A stretch of DNA of 64,000 nucleotides from positions 124,001 through 188,000 of the forward strand of contig CAVXXB010000001.1 in the NCBI GenBank assembly GCA_963765585.1, written 5' to 3'. The position numbers were made by a program, and so were the translations under genes. Of this stretch, positions 8,922 through 18,735 are shown piece after piece. This DNA comes from CAVXXB01 sp963765585 (GTDB lineage: Bacteria; Calditrichota; Calditrichia; JAJRVZ01). The stretch's first letter is position 1. Every line of letters begins with the position of its first letter. The notes below the pieces were generated by a model. The model worked only from the letters and a program-made list of their open reading frames with translations, made no database searches and was not told the origin of the DNA.

Positions 8922-9063
8922 TCTCGCGCAAAGACGCTAAGCCGCCAAGAAATCTATTATTATTAATATTTAATATGATAAAAATATTTTTTTACTCTGT
9001 TCAATAGTCTTAAATCATTTAAGAACAAATCTTTGCGTCTCTGCGCCTTTGCGAGAGATGGAT
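8922..9063. repeat. Inverted pair of period-8 GCAAAGACGC-type repeats
   Basis: GCGCAAAGACGCTAAGCC near 8928 and its near complement CTTTGCGTCTCTGCGCC near 9031 face each other across about 90 bases. Within each arm the AAG or GCG core recurs every eight bases. Similar single arms occur at 5021-5037 and 20731-20751. Confidence 0.6.
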
Positions 9064-9109
9064 TAGCCAGGTTAAACATTTAACCCGATACAAAAACAAC
9101 CCCCTCAAT

Positions 9110-9127
9110 CCCCCTTTAATAAGGGGG
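9110..9127 (-). terminator. GC-rich hairpin downstream of the envelope operon
   Basis: CCCCCTT-TAAT-AAGGGGG is a perfect 7-base-pair stem about 25 bases beyond the stop at 9153. The T-rich run (TTGTTTTTG) is a little distant, so it may be a terminator or a dispersed hairpin element. Confidence 0.4.
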
Positions 9128-9152
9128 AAATGGCTGAGATCAATTACAACAC

Positions 9153-10520
9153 TTAAAACACTGAATCAAACATAAACCGGAATTCAATCATTCCATATAA
9201 ATAATTTGTTTGAACACGATCTATAAAATCGGGGCGCGATTCAAGCGGCGGATAGGTGCCGTCATCAAATAAATCCAGTTGATTTGTAGTCAGGTTTTCC
9301 AGACCACCGGAGAGATCGATCTCAAAACTATCAAATAAAAGCCCTACACCAAGGGTTAAGACAGAACGGGTGTATTGCTTGTTTTCTTTTAATGGTTGAT
9401 AATTAAATCCTACGCGAAAAGGCATTTTGTCAAAGAAAATATGCTCTACACCCAGCCGGATCGCATAAGTATCACTAAATTTTAGATCTGAGTAATAACT
9501 ATCACTCACCTGTGACCAAAAGGTATATTCAAACTCGGCATGAATACGCGCTTCCAGCTGATTTGTAAAACGGTAGTCAACCGCAATCCCCAGTGATAAT
9601 GGATATTTTAACTTCCTGGAAAATACGGTCTGGGCAACTGAATCAAAATCTGCCGTACCGGCTGCATACACCAGATCCTGGTTCTGCGGCAGTGGAAGGC
9701 CCGGAAGCATCTCTACATTATTTGTTTTAATTGAGTAATTATTTTCAGTCTCCAAAGTAAGGGGCAGTTTAATAACCGTTGCTACGGCAAACTGCTCGTC
9801 ATGCTGATAATTTAGTCCGAATGTTACATTCAATGGCGTATTGCTCAAACTAATTTCATTGGTTTCGATATGATGAATATCTTCCAAGTCATCTTCAACG
9901 GGGAGGATTTCCAGTTTTTGAGAAACCGTTCCGGTTACCAGACCCAGCTTAATACCGGCTGCCACGCCAGGAATCAGGTCACCACCCAAGACAAAATTAA
10001 TTTCTTTAAACAGTCCATCGGATTTTATTTTATTATAAGCCAGTAACGCATCGCCAAACGCAGTTGATCTGACTTCTTCCAGATAATCATAATTGAAATC
10101 AATAAGAGAATTGTAACCAATTCCAAAATTCAGGTTATTGTTCTCCAGAAATGGTAGTTTTATAATCGCATTTAGTCCAAAATCACCATATGTGTTGCTG
10201 TTATAAGCGTAGGAGCCATAATCGACAAATCCACCAAAATTATCATAATACGGATAAGAACGATCTTCTTCACGATTATAAATAGTACCCAAAGCGGAAA
10301 CTGCTATCTGGTTTGTATTAGATGAAATCAATGCCGGGTTCAGCATTGCCGAATGAACGGCAAATCCTCCCGCAATACCTGTTCCACCCATCGCCAGAGA
10401 TCTGGCATTATGAACACTTCTCATGGTCCCGTAATTAATTTTGGATAATGATAGATCCGGATTTTGGGCCTCCAGAGTGGAAACGATTATAAACAGGACA
10501 AGGACCGTGTATTTATTCAT
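9153..10520 (-). CDS. FadL/PorV-like outer-membrane beta-barrel protein
   Basis: A 455-residue exported protein, last gene of a four-gene operon. ATG at 10520 is preferred because GGAG lies six bases upstream, next to the stop of the previous gene. After the signal peptide comes RSLAMGGTGIAGG...NPAL, the N-terminal pattern of FadL/PorV-like barrels in FCB bacteria (hatch-like segment followed by NPA). Alternating hydrophobic strands run to the end, and the last residue is Phe (MFDSVF), as expected for a BAM-assembled barrel. It may be a channel or a surface-protein assembly factor; no substrate is evident. Confidence 0.8.
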   Translation of the reverse strand: MNKYTVLVLFIIVSTLEAQNPDLSLSKINYGTMRSVHNARSLAMGGTGIAGGFAVHSAMLNPALISSNTNQIAVSALGTIYNREEDRSYPYYDNFGGFVDYGSYAYNSNTYGDFGLNAIIKLPFLENNNLNFGIGYNSLIDFNYDYLEEVRSTAFGDALLAYNKIKSDGLFKEINFVLGGDLIPGVAAGIKLGLVTGTVSQKLEILPVEDDLEDIHHIETNEISLSNTPLNVTFGLNYQHDEQFAVATVIKLPLTLETENNYSIKTNNVEMLPGLPLPQNQDLVYAAGTADFDSVAQTVFSRKLKYPLSLGIAVDYRFTNQLEARIHAEFEYTFWSQVSDSYYSDLKFSDTYAIRLGVEHIFFDKMPFRVGFNYQPLKENKQYTRSVLTLGVGLLFDSFEIDLSGGLENLTTNQLDLFDDGTYPPLESRPDFIDRVQTNYLYGMIEFRFMFDSVF

Positions 10521-10531
10521 GAACAACTCCA

Positions 10532-13042
10532 CTAAAAATTATAATCTAACTCAACATAAAAATAATTGTTATTCTTACGCATTATATCTGCACCATATGC
10601 TTTTCCCAATTCCGGATCACGAACATCATTATACTGAATGTTCGTCATCGGTTTATGGTGATCGAGCGTATATTTCAGGCGTACAGAGAAATGGTGATTC
10701 AGTCTGGCGTAAAATGTCCACCAGGTTCGCAATGCGCCGCGCTGACTATCCAGAACGATAAATTGCGTGTCTTCAAAATTCCAGAAGAAACCCTGATAAT
10801 ATGCCACAAAACCGCTGATTTTCAGATCGCGGTTAAAATTATGGATAAATCCAACCCCTATCGCCTCACTGGTCGGAGTCATGTCTCCAAATACGCGTGG
10901 TCTGGGATGAACCAGCAATTTAGAATTCATGTATATAATTCCGATATTATCAAATCCTGATAAACGTAAATCCAATCGGCCGCGGAACTCAAAATTTTCA
11001 AAATAATTAAGAGATATATTGTTTTCCTTATCCCGGGCCTGCCACTTCTGGCGTAACTGTATTCTCACCGGAAAAACAGGCCGAATATCAAGAACACCAA
11101 CCACCCGGTTTTGTCTTACCTGGTCTGCTTTTCTTATCCAGGTATCGTATTCCAGCCGTAAATTTAAATTCCGGTTTACCTGGTAGTAGGTATTTATATA
11201 ATATCCCTCTTCTGCCTGGGGCTGTGATGCGGTAGAGTATAGCTGGCCATAGAGAGCAGATTGTAAATAATAATAATCCTCATAAATGGTTCCTTTAAAC
11301 CGGCGATAATTTGAGAATGATCTCTGATATGGATTATCATATCCCAGGTCATAATTGCGATACAGAGCCTGGATATTAAAATTATTGAATTGGGTATACA
11401 GTGACAGTACCAGGGCTTTTGGATCATCACCTAATTTAAAAACATTGCCGCCCTTGTCCAGTTCACCCCACTCTCCCTGAAAAACAATGTTTTTCCAGAC
11501 AGTCTGAAAATCAAATCCATATACACGCCGGAAAGATACCGCATTGCTCCAGAATGGATTTGTACCCTTCGAAACATCAAACCCGTATGCGGTTCTAATT
11601 TCATTATCTGTGGTCGTCAGTCGACCCATATTTTCAGGCGCAACCACCTCACTAATAACCGGCTCGATCGGCCGGTCATAGGCACTTTCATAAAAAGTAA
11701 CACCGACACTGGTTCCGGGGATAATATTGTACTTTAAATTTGCACCATAGGTTAATTCCTTAACCGAGTTTATCCAGGGTAGATTTTCCTGCTCAGGTCC
11801 CCGCGTTTCATCATCAAGGGCATATTCATACCTTTGATTGAGGGTAATCAGCTGATTAAAACCTCTGCCCCGGGTGCTGTCATATATTTGTGTGTTTAGT
11901 ATTGCATCCCGGTCAGTAAAAGATCCAAAAAAGGTGCCTTCAAAGTTTTTGTACGCTAATTCAGTGGCGACGCCATTTAAATTGAACTGCCTGGTTCGTG
12001 ATAGATCCGGGGAAAGGCCCGAGAATCGTTTGCGAAACCCAAAACCACTCTTGCGGGGTGTAAAGAAATCGACATTTTCCATAATCACGCCCTGGCCAAA
12101 TGAAACACTGTAGTTGCCCAGGTACAACTTTTTCATTTTCAATTCACCAATATCAATATTATCGATACCAAAGTAAAATTTACCTTCCGGGATTTGTATT
12201 GCGCCCGAGTTGATATAGTAGGTAGGTTCACTCAGCCGCCGGATAAAGGAATATCCGAAATGATAATCGCGGTTATACGAGAATCTCATCTTATAATAAA
12301 AATTTGGGGTAAAACTCGAGGCAAAGTTAGAAATCCCTTGCTCAACGGCGCCCAGCCCGGCCTGTGAACTGGCAGCATCATCGTCAACAAAAAAGGGTGT
12401 ATTATCTGCACGGGCTGAAATCCGGCCATGGAATCCAACTGCATCTGATTGATCCGCATCCTGAAATATCAGAAAATTACGCGCGTTCCGGTACCCGTAA
12501 TATGACAGACCGGGAATATTACGAAGATCTCTGGTATTCTTGATTTCTCCAATATCATTGCGGTAATTAAGTATGGAAACGGCATCGATGGCCGAGACAT
12601 TTTGCAGATTAATCAGATCATTATACCCTACACGATTTACATTTTGTGGCCTTAGCGATCGCTCAATCCAAAGATCGACCAGTCCCTCATTCACCCCTTC
12701 ATCCCCGGACCAACGCTCTAACCGGTAATACATCGCTTCCACGTTTTCTTCCAGGCTGGTCTTTGGCTTAAATGGTGCGATTTTGATTAAGGGCTTCAGC
12801 GTATTTAATAAACTCTGGTCAACACCTTCTACCTCTTTAAGTTCATAGATACTCTTAAAAAATCCCTTATACAAGACCCTTTCATACAGCCGCTCAGCCA
12901 GCTCACTGGAAACCGGCAACTTTGCGATTTCCTCATAGGACGCATTATTGATATCCAGTTGATTCTGTCTTGAATATTCCTGGGCCAATACAGCCATATT
13001 AAACAGCAATAGTACAATCGTTATAGTGATTATTATTTTCAT
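10532..13042 (-). CDS. Helix-hairpin-helix (ComEA-like) protein fused to an outer-membrane barrel
   Basis: An 836-residue exported protein. After a signal peptide, residues about 28-95 form a ComEA-type helix-hairpin-helix (LDINNASYEEIAKLPV, then ELKEVEGVDQSLLNTLKPLI). A second HhH-like unit lies near 140-190 (DLINLQNVSAIDAVSILNYR, then LRNIPGLSYYGYRNARNFL). Residues about 240-836 are amphipathic beta strands ending in YVELDYNF, with a conserved-looking SFGQGVIMENVDFF. HhH domains usually bind DNA backbones, so a DNA-binding plug on a barrel is an attractive but unproven idea; the HhH may instead bind protein. It starts 18 bases after the PorV-like gene and ends 11 bases before the FadL-like gene. 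Confidence 0.85.
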   Translation of the reverse strand: MKIIITITIVLLLFNMAVLAQEYSRQNQLDINNASYEEIAKLPVSSELAERLYERVLYKGFFKSIYELKEVEGVDQSLLNTLKPLIKIAPFKPKTSLEENVEAMYYRLERWSGDEGVNEGLVDLWIERSLRPQNVNRVGYNDLINLQNVSAIDAVSILNYRNDIGEIKNTRDLRNIPGLSYYGYRNARNFLIFQDADQSDAVGFHGRISARADNTPFFVDDDAASSQAGLGAVEQGISNFASSFTPNFYYKMRFSYNRDYHFGYSFIRRLSEPTYYINSGAIQIPEGKFYFGIDNIDIGELKMKKLYLGNYSVSFGQGVIMENVDFFTPRKSGFGFRKRFSGLSPDLSRTRQFNLNGVATELAYKNFEGTFFGSFTDRDAILNTQIYDSTRGRGFNQLITLNQRYEYALDDETRGPEQENLPWINSVKELTYGANLKYNIIPGTSVGVTFYESAYDRPIEPVISEVVAPENMGRLTTTDNEIRTAYGFDVSKGTNPFWSNAVSFRRVYGFDFQTVWKNIVFQGEWGELDKGGNVFKLGDDPKALVLSLYTQFNNFNIQALYRNYDLGYDNPYQRSFSNYRRFKGTIYEDYYYLQSALYGQLYSTASQPQAEEGYYINTYYQVNRNLNLRLEYDTWIRKADQVRQNRVVGVLDIRPVFPVRIQLRQKWQARDKENNISLNYFENFEFRGRLDLRLSGFDNIGIIYMNSKLLVHPRPRVFGDMTPTSEAIGVGFIHNFNRDLKISGFVAYYQGFFWNFEDTQFIVLDSQRGALRTWWTFYARLNHHFSVRLKYTLDHHKPMTNIQYNDVRDPELGKAYGADIMRKNNNYFYVELDYNF

Positions 13043-13060
13043 AAGAAAATTATCTACTCT

Positions 13061-13942
13061 TTAGTCAATAAGATAACTTAGTCCAAACTGATGTGTTTCT
13101 GAGAGAACCGGGTGTGTTCGCAACGCATAGTCTATATGAATATTTTTATAATTAAACCCCAATCCTCCTGAAAAGCGATTTGGTGATGTACTGACGCCGA
13201 GACGTATTGCCAACATTGGCACCACATAAAATTCAAACCCCGCTTCAATCTGGGTTTCCTTCCCAATAGTTTTATTTATGGCAATCGTTGTGGCCATATT
13301 GTCAATCGGTGTGTATCCCGCTCCTACAACAATGCGCTGAGGCAACTCATGTTTATTTATGGCCCCGATTTTGGGTGTGTTGATATTTAAAAAGTAAAGG
13401 CCGATAAACGTACGATCGTAGAGAGATCCCTGTAATCCGATATCGATTCCAAAGGAACTTCCCGATCCCAGATCAATGCCACCAACAGACTCACCCAGGG
13501 TCCAATAATAATACTTTAGATTATAACCAACCCCCAGGGAAGAATGAATGTCCTGCATCAGAGAAAACCCATGCGACAACCCGAATGTGTACTCCCCGGA
13601 CATGTCAGTATCCTCATAACTTACACCAAATTTTTGAAATGTAACCGCAACTGTTCCAAAATTTCCATATGGAACCGGAGCCGCGGCACTTAAAAAATAG
13701 TTGTGAAAAAATGCCATATTATAGGGCATCTGGTAAGACACGCCAAAAACGGGACTATTGACCATCGCCAAACCGGCAGGATTATAATATGGCGCCCACA
13801 CATCATTGGCCAGTGACACAACAGAGCCGCTCATGGCTGATGCCCTGGCAGACGGATAGCGCTCATCAAAAACTCCGGCAGAACTGTGTGCCAGTAAAAC
13901 TATTAAAAGAAAAAACAAAATTTTATACATGGTTTTTCCCAT
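13061..13942 (-). CDS. PorV/PorQ-like outer-membrane protein
   Basis: A 293-residue exported barrel protein with the PorV/PorQ signature after the signal peptide: YPSARASAMSGSVVSLANDVWAPYYNPAGLA split over residues about 29-59, that is small-residue segment, ANDV and YNPAGL. In Bacteroidota such proteins serve type IX secretion (PorV shuttles cargo, PorQ helps attach it). Here it follows a large protein with a C-terminal sorting-like domain by ten bases, which fits a cargo-carrier pair. The start could also be the ATG at 13930. No PorU, Sov or PorKLMN gene is in the window, so type IX function is inference. Confidence 0.82.
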   Translation of the reverse strand: MGKTMYKILFFLLIVLLAHSSAGVFDERYPSARASAMSGSVVSLANDVWAPYYNPAGLAMVNSPVFGVSYQMPYNMAFFHNYFLSAAAPVPYGNFGTVAVTFQKFGVSYEDTDMSGEYTFGLSHGFSLMQDIHSSLGVGYNLKYYYWTLGESVGGIDLGSGSSFGIDIGLQGSLYDRTFIGLYFLNINTPKIGAINKHELPQRIVVGAGYTPIDNMATTIAINKTIGKETQIEAGFEFYVVPMLAIRLGVSTSPNRFSGGLGFNYKNIHIDYALRTHPVLSETHQFGLSYLID

Positions 13943-13952
13943 AGATTATTTT

Positions 13953-16900
13953 TTAATTTTTTAAAATCGTACCGACAACAACCGGTGCGGTTTTAACTTC
14001 AGTCGCACCATCCGTATTACTGACAACCTCAAAGAATAAAATGTATGCACCAAGTGTAACCTGCTCATTTACCTGATCCGTTCCATCCCACTCAAAGGTC
14101 TGTTCAAAAGACCGTCCGGTTTCATCTACCGGAGTGGCAATCAGACGGCCCGCCATGTCATATATGCGTACCGTGACATGCGCATTTTCAGTGCCGGCAC
14201 TATAAATGATCGGCAGTGTTTCTCCCTGATCCGGGACAAATGGTTTATTTGGCACCTTGAGCATAAGGGGTGATTTAGGAATTTCGATAGAAGAAATATC
14301 CTCCTGATATGCAAGCAAAATTTGTCCATTGGTTTGATAAATATCTACCACACCATTTATCTGCACATTGTCACCTACCGAATATTCACTAAAATCCAGA
14401 CCGGCTGTATCCCAGGCACGAATCGTGACTTCACCGGTTCCGTCATCGAGAACAATATTTGTCCCCCCGCCGGCGCTGTATAATTCTAAAATTACGCCTT
14501 CAATACGGACATATGTTCCCTCCAGGGTTCCATCGGCCGCCTCATTGGTAGATATCTTGATTGCCTCAGGTAACGCCTGATCAACCGCCAGAATATTCGC
14601 TGTATAATCGATAATTTCCAGGATACCGCTAAATTCTTCGACCGTACCTTCAATACGCATCAGGTTGCCCCGTTCAAATGAAGGATCCGGTATTCCACCG
14701 CGATATACATTGATACCACGACCCGAATTATCCTGCACATACACATCGGTCCAACCGGTTGTCACTATTCCGGATCCGATGATTACCACTGCTTCGATGG
14801 TAACCTTTTTTCCGATGTAATCAGTATCAGTACGAATATCAGCAATTGGTGTGATTACTTTTGGTTGACTAACCGTATAACTGAAAGTTGCGGTGGTAAT
14901 TGTATTGTCTGAATTATCCTGCGCTTTTACATAATAATCAACAGCGGTTCCGGCCGCTTGCGAATCAATTACTGCCCGGTATGTATTTCCGGTTGAAATT
15001 TCCATGGCACTGCTGTCGAAAGCGCCACTGTTAAATGATGTAAATAATTGCACACTGGTAACCGAGTTTTTTGCTATGACATCGGCAAGAACGGTAACCG
15101 GATCTGATGATGTCGGCGTGGTTGGTGCGTGTTTAACATTTGTGACTGCCAGATCTTCCTCACCCGGCCCCAGTGAAGATTTTTCGATATCCTGCTGGTA
15201 CGCAAGTACTATCTGTCCGGCGGTCAGGTAAATATCCATGACCCCCCTAATAGCGATTGTGTCACCAACCGCATAGGCACTAAAATTAAGACCAGCCGTA
15301 TCCCAGGATCTGGCGGTTGCCGCGCCGCTGCCATCATCCAGAACAATATTTGTGCCACCACCGGCCGAATACAGATCTGTAATTATACCTTTTACCTGGA
15401 CATAGGTCCCTTCCAGTGAAGTGCCGGTTGCTTCATTTGTCGTAAGTTCAGTGGGAGCCGGTAACGGTTGATTTGCCGATAGCAGTGTTGCGGTATAGTT
15501 TGTGATCTCCAGAATCCCGCCAAATTCTTCTACGGTACCTTCAACACGCATCAGATTGCCACGTTTCAGATCAGCATCGATCGGAGTGCCACCACGATAT
15601 ACATTGATTCCCCGCCCGGAATTATCCTGGATATAGGTATCTGTCCAATCGGTTGTAAGGATTCCGGCTCCAATTGTAAATACCCCCTCCACAGTGACAC
15701 TTTGTCCTATATAGGCCGGATTATTACGAATGTCGGCAATTGAAACCACCCCGCCTTGCGGATTGGTTACCGTGTAGCTGCCTGTGGCTGATGTCGCATT
15801 GTTATCCAGGTTATCATATGCCTTGATATAATATTGCACTACGGTTCCGGTAGTCTGCGAATCAATCACCGCCTGATACTCATTTCCGGTAATTAAACTC
15901 ATATCCGTGCTGTCAAAAGGACTGCTGTTTAAGGATGTAAATAATCTTACTGCAGTAATGGTGTTTTGCGATGTTACATTTGCGGTTACTTTTACAGTAT
16001 CGGATGAACTGGGTACCGCTGGTGTCTGCTGTACATTTGTGATGACGACTTCATCTCCGCCTGGTCCGGTGGATGCTTTCTCAATATCCTCCTGATACGC
16101 GAGCAATACCTGACCGGCTGACTGGAAGATATCCATAACCCCTTTTATCACAATGGTATCACCAACGGCATATGCATTAAAATTAAGACCTGATGTGTCC
16201 CATGAGCGGGCCGTGGCTGCGCCGCTGCCATCATTCAGAACTATGTTTGTACCGCCGCCCGCTGCGTAAAGATCTGTGACAACTCCCTCAACCTCGATAT
16301 AGGTTCCCTCCAGGTATGTACCGGTTGCCTGATTGGTGGTTATTTTAGCCGCATCCGGAAGCGTCTGGTCTTCTGCAATAAGTGTCGCGGTATAATTGGT
16401 TATTTCAAGGATTCCGTTGTATTCTTCAACCGTTCCTTCTATTTGCATCAGATTGCCGCGTTTCAAATCAGTATCGATTGGTGTGCCGCTGCGATACACA
16501 TTGATGCCTCGCCCTGAATTATCCTGGATATATGTATCCGTCCAGCTGGTGGAAAGAACGCCTGCACCGATTGTAATTACACCCTGAATTTTTACCTGCT
16601 TGCCGATATAAGAATTATCACCGCGGATGGTAGCAATGGGGATGATGTCACCACCGGAAGAAATGGTATAACTAAGCGTATCTGTCTGACTGGTCGCAGC
16701 ACTGTCGTCTTCGGCTTGTATAAAATATTTTACAACTGTTTCATTGCTGCTGGAATCAATAACGGCTTCATAGGTATCACCGCTGGTATTGATCATATTG
16801 CTGGCTGTAAAGACCGCATCGTTTATTGACAGATACAGTTGAACGGAGGTTACGGTACCGTCGTCGGTGACATTGGCAGAAATGGTTACCTCATCCGATG

Positions 16901-17756
16901 ATCCAGGATTTTCCGGTGTTCTGGTCAGATTGGTAATTGATGGCGGTGTATTTCCTGTACCGCCACCTGGGCCGCTCCCGGGATTGGGTACAGCCGCCGA
17001 AAACGATGATGCCAAGGCTTCACTTGTTTCATTATGACCGTTGATACCATTTCCACCTGTTTGTGTTTCTCCGGCCTCAACAAGATTTATCCTTTGTGAG
17101 GATTCACCAAATGCATGCGGTGCCGCATCGGATGAGACAGCCTGGCTGGCAATGGGTGTATCATTCAGATAGGTCGAAGTGACGCTATCGCCATCTGGTC
17201 CGTCAATACTGATACCCGTTTTATCAACGGCCTCGGCTTTATCACCCCATAAATAGTAATCAATATCAGAGACCAGGTCCGTCTGTCCATTCCAATAATA
17301 TAGAATAATTACTTCACCACTATTGGACAAGGTGCTGCCGCCGTCTATTGATCCGCTGAGTGCTTCCCGCATATTCGGAATTGCCGCACTGGTTTCATAT
17401 AATTCATAAGTTGGATTGGTACCATATGTGGTTACATACCCGGTCCCGTTTATAGCAATTGTCTGAAACTCACCCGCAGCAATGGTGCTTCCATTTGGGA
17501 ATCGTGCGTTGAAATCAAAGGTGGCATCACCGCCACCGGCATTCGCTCCGGTTACGATATTGTAGTAATAGCTTCCGGAACTCTCATGAGTGGCATCGGT
17601 CAGATAATAGTCAGACAGATCAATTGTACTGCCGCTATTATTATAGATTTCAACAAACTCACCATCTGTGGGAGTAACAACAACTTCGGTTATCAGTATA
17701 TGGTTTTGTGCAAAAAGGGTGGTTACAAAAAGCAAAAAAAACAAAGCGGTTTTCAT
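13953..17756 (-). CDS. Large secreted lamin-tail protein with triplicated Ig/OB modules and C-terminal sorting-like domain
   Basis: A 1267-residue exported protein, first gene of the envelope operon. Signal peptide residues 1-16; lamin-tail domain about 18-190 (ILITEVVVTPTDGEFVEIYN...LSDYYLTD). Then come three tandem units of about 299 residues starting near 270, 569 and 869. Each has an Ig-like domain (SSDxVTV...TYxAVIDS...VQYYIKAxDN) and an OB-fold-like pair (YIGxxVTIEGV, TYIQDNSGRGINVYR, ILEITNYTA, GGGTNIVLDDGSG). The last ~110 residues form a FlgD-like Ig fold (VTVRIYDMAGRLIA, WDGTDQ, YILFFEV), typical of C-terminal sorting domains in FCB surface proteins. Probably cell-surface or released; some lamin-tail/OB proteins are tied to extracellular nucleases, but no catalytic domain is seen here. 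Confidence 0.85.
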   Translation of the reverse strand: MKTALFFLLFVTTLFAQNHILITEVVVTPTDGEFVEIYNNSGSTIDLSDYYLTDATHESSGSYYYNIVTGANAGGGDATFDFNARFPNGSTIAAGEFQTIAINGTGYVTTYGTNPTYELYETSAAIPNMREALSGSIDGGSTLSNSGEVIILYYWNGQTDLVSDIDYYLWGDKAEAVDKTGISIDGPDGDSVTSTYLNDTPIASQAVSSDAAPHAFGESSQRINLVEAGETQTGGNGINGHNETSEALASSFSAAVPNPGSGPGGGTGNTPPSITNLTRTPENPGSSDEVTISANVTDDGTVTSVQLYLSINDAVFTASNMINTSGDTYEAVIDSSSNETVVKYFIQAEDDSAATSQTDTLSYTISSGGDIIPIATIRGDNSYIGKQVKIQGVITIGAGVLSTSWTDTYIQDNSGRGINVYRSGTPIDTDLKRGNLMQIEGTVEEYNGILEITNYTATLIAEDQTLPDAAKITTNQATGTYLEGTYIEVEGVVTDLYAAGGGTNIVLNDGSGAATARSWDTSGLNFNAYAVGDTIVIKGVMDIFQSAGQVLLAYQEDIEKASTGPGGDEVVITNVQQTPAVPSSSDTVKVTANVTSQNTITAVRLFTSLNSSPFDSTDMSLITGNEYQAVIDSQTTGTVVQYYIKAYDNLDNNATSATGSYTVTNPQGGVVSIADIRNNPAYIGQSVTVEGVFTIGAGILTTDWTDTYIQDNSGRGINVYRGGTPIDADLKRGNLMRVEGTVEEFGGILEITNYTATLLSANQPLPAPTELTTNEATGTSLEGTYVQVKGIITDLYSAGGGTNIVLDDGSGAATARSWDTAGLNFSAYAVGDTIAIRGVMDIYLTAGQIVLAYQQDIEKSSLGPGEEDLAVTNVKHAPTTPTSSDPVTVLADVIAKNSVTSVQLFTSFNSGAFDSSAMEISTGNTYRAVIDSQAAGTAVDYYVKAQDNSDNTITTATFSYTVSQPKVITPIADIRTDTDYIGKKVTIEAVVIIGSGIVTTGWTDVYVQDNSGRGINVYRGGIPDPSFERGNLMRIEGTVEEFSGILEIIDYTANILAVDQALPEAIKISTNEAADGTLEGTYVRIEGVILELYSAGGGTNIVLDDGTGEVTIRAWDTAGLDFSEYSVGDNVQINGVVDIYQTNGQILLAYQEDISSIEIPKSPLMLKVPNKPFVPDQGETLPIIYSAGTENAHVTVRIYDMAGRLIATPVDETGRSFEQTFEWDGTDQVNEQVTLGAYILFFEVVSNTDGATEVKTAPVVVGTILKN
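14280..16950 (-). repeat. Three ~895-bp tandem coding repeats inside the lamin-tail gene
   Basis: Unit starts near 16945, 16050 and 15150 are spaced about 895-900 bases. The second half of each unit repeats almost word for word at the protein level (TYIQDNSGRGINVYR in all three), which points to recent duplication or ongoing gene conversion. Confidence 0.8.
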
Positions 17757-17844
17757 GCACAGGCTCCTGTAAATGAGGTAATAATATCGATTTTCAATTT
17801 AGTCTGACCCAAAGATAAAATCAAGCCGGCAAATGTGAGACCGG

Positions 17845-18735
17845 TTACTTTCTTACCAGAAAAATACCAGCCAGAATACAAACCATGCCAATGAGCAGGA
17901 GAAAAGAAACCGGTTCATTCAGCAATATCCAACCCCAGACCAATGCCAGCGGCGGAGTAATAAATGTAATCATTGACATCATGACGGCAGAGTTGGCTTT
18001 CAGCATCCAGAAATATAAAACAAAGGCTACAGCTGTTCCCAGCACGGAAAGATATATCAGTGAAAATATCGCATTAAAATCAAAAACTGCTTCGAGCTGT
18101 CTCTCGAATAGGAGACTCAGGAGGTAAAATGCGATCGACGCATATGCCATGGGAAAGGTAACCAGGGCAATCGGGTGAAAATTCTGGCGTGCTTTCTTCC
18201 CTAAGATAGTACCAAATGAGCTGAATACCGGTGCAACTAAAAGCGCCATCATTCCCCAAAGCACATTTGGCCCGGCTGTTTCAATATGCAGCTGATCCTT
18301 GAAAATTATCAGGACCCCGATGAATCCAACGATAACACCCATAAATTTTTTGAATGTGACTTTGTCTTGCGGTAAAAACCAGATTGACAAAATTAAAACA
18401 TAGAATGGCATTACCGAAAACAAAATGCTTCCCAACCCGGATGCGATATATTGTTGCCCCCAGTACACAAGCGCGTAACCACCGGTGAAATTAAGTATAC
18501 CAAATAAGATTAAAAACGAATGTACCTTTATCCCCTTTGGAAGAGGAATATTCATTATCATTGCATAAGAGAACAGTACCGCAAATGCCATGGAAAAACG
18601 GATTCCGGCGGATAGGAATGGAGGCAAAGAATACAAGCCTATCTTTAATACTACCCAGGTGGAACTCCAGATCAAACACAGAGTGATAAAAGCCAGGAGG
18701 GGTGCTATTTTCTTATTTTTAATAATTATTTTCAT
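17845..18735 (-). CDS. EamA/DMT-family transporter
   Basis: A 296-residue, roughly ten-helix inner-membrane protein of the drug/metabolite transporter superfamily. The first EamA repeat has LCLIWSSTWVVLKIGLYSLPPFLSAGIRF and ALVYWGQQYIASGLGSILFSVMPF (residues counted from ATG 18735: about 13-120); the second repeat has VMMSMITFITPPLALVWGWILLNEP near the end. ATG at 18735 gives a compact N-terminus; the upstream in-frame codon is only TTG. Metabolite exporter by family; substrate not predictable. It precedes the envelope operon on the same strand, 88 bases away, with no functional link visible. Confidence 0.9.
   Translation of the reverse strand: MKIIIKNKKIAPLLAFITLCLIWSSTWVVLKIGLYSLPPFLSAGIRFSMAFAVLFSYAMIMNIPLPKGIKVHSFLILFGILNFTGGYALVYWGQQYIASGLGSILFSVMPFYVLILSIWFLPQDKVTFKKFMGVIVGFIGVLIIFKDQLHIETAGPNVLWGMMALLVAPVFSSFGTILGKKARQNFHPIALVTFPMAYASIAFYLLSLLFERQLEAVFDFNAIFSLIYLSVLGTAVAFVLYFWMLKANSAVMMSMITFITPPLALVWGWILLNEPVSFLLLIGMVCILAGIFLVRK

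Noticed and set aside
13061..17756. Complete type IX secretion locus
   Set aside because: Only a PorV/PorQ-like carrier and a sorting-like C-terminus are seen; no PorK, L, M, N, T, U or Sov genes are present.
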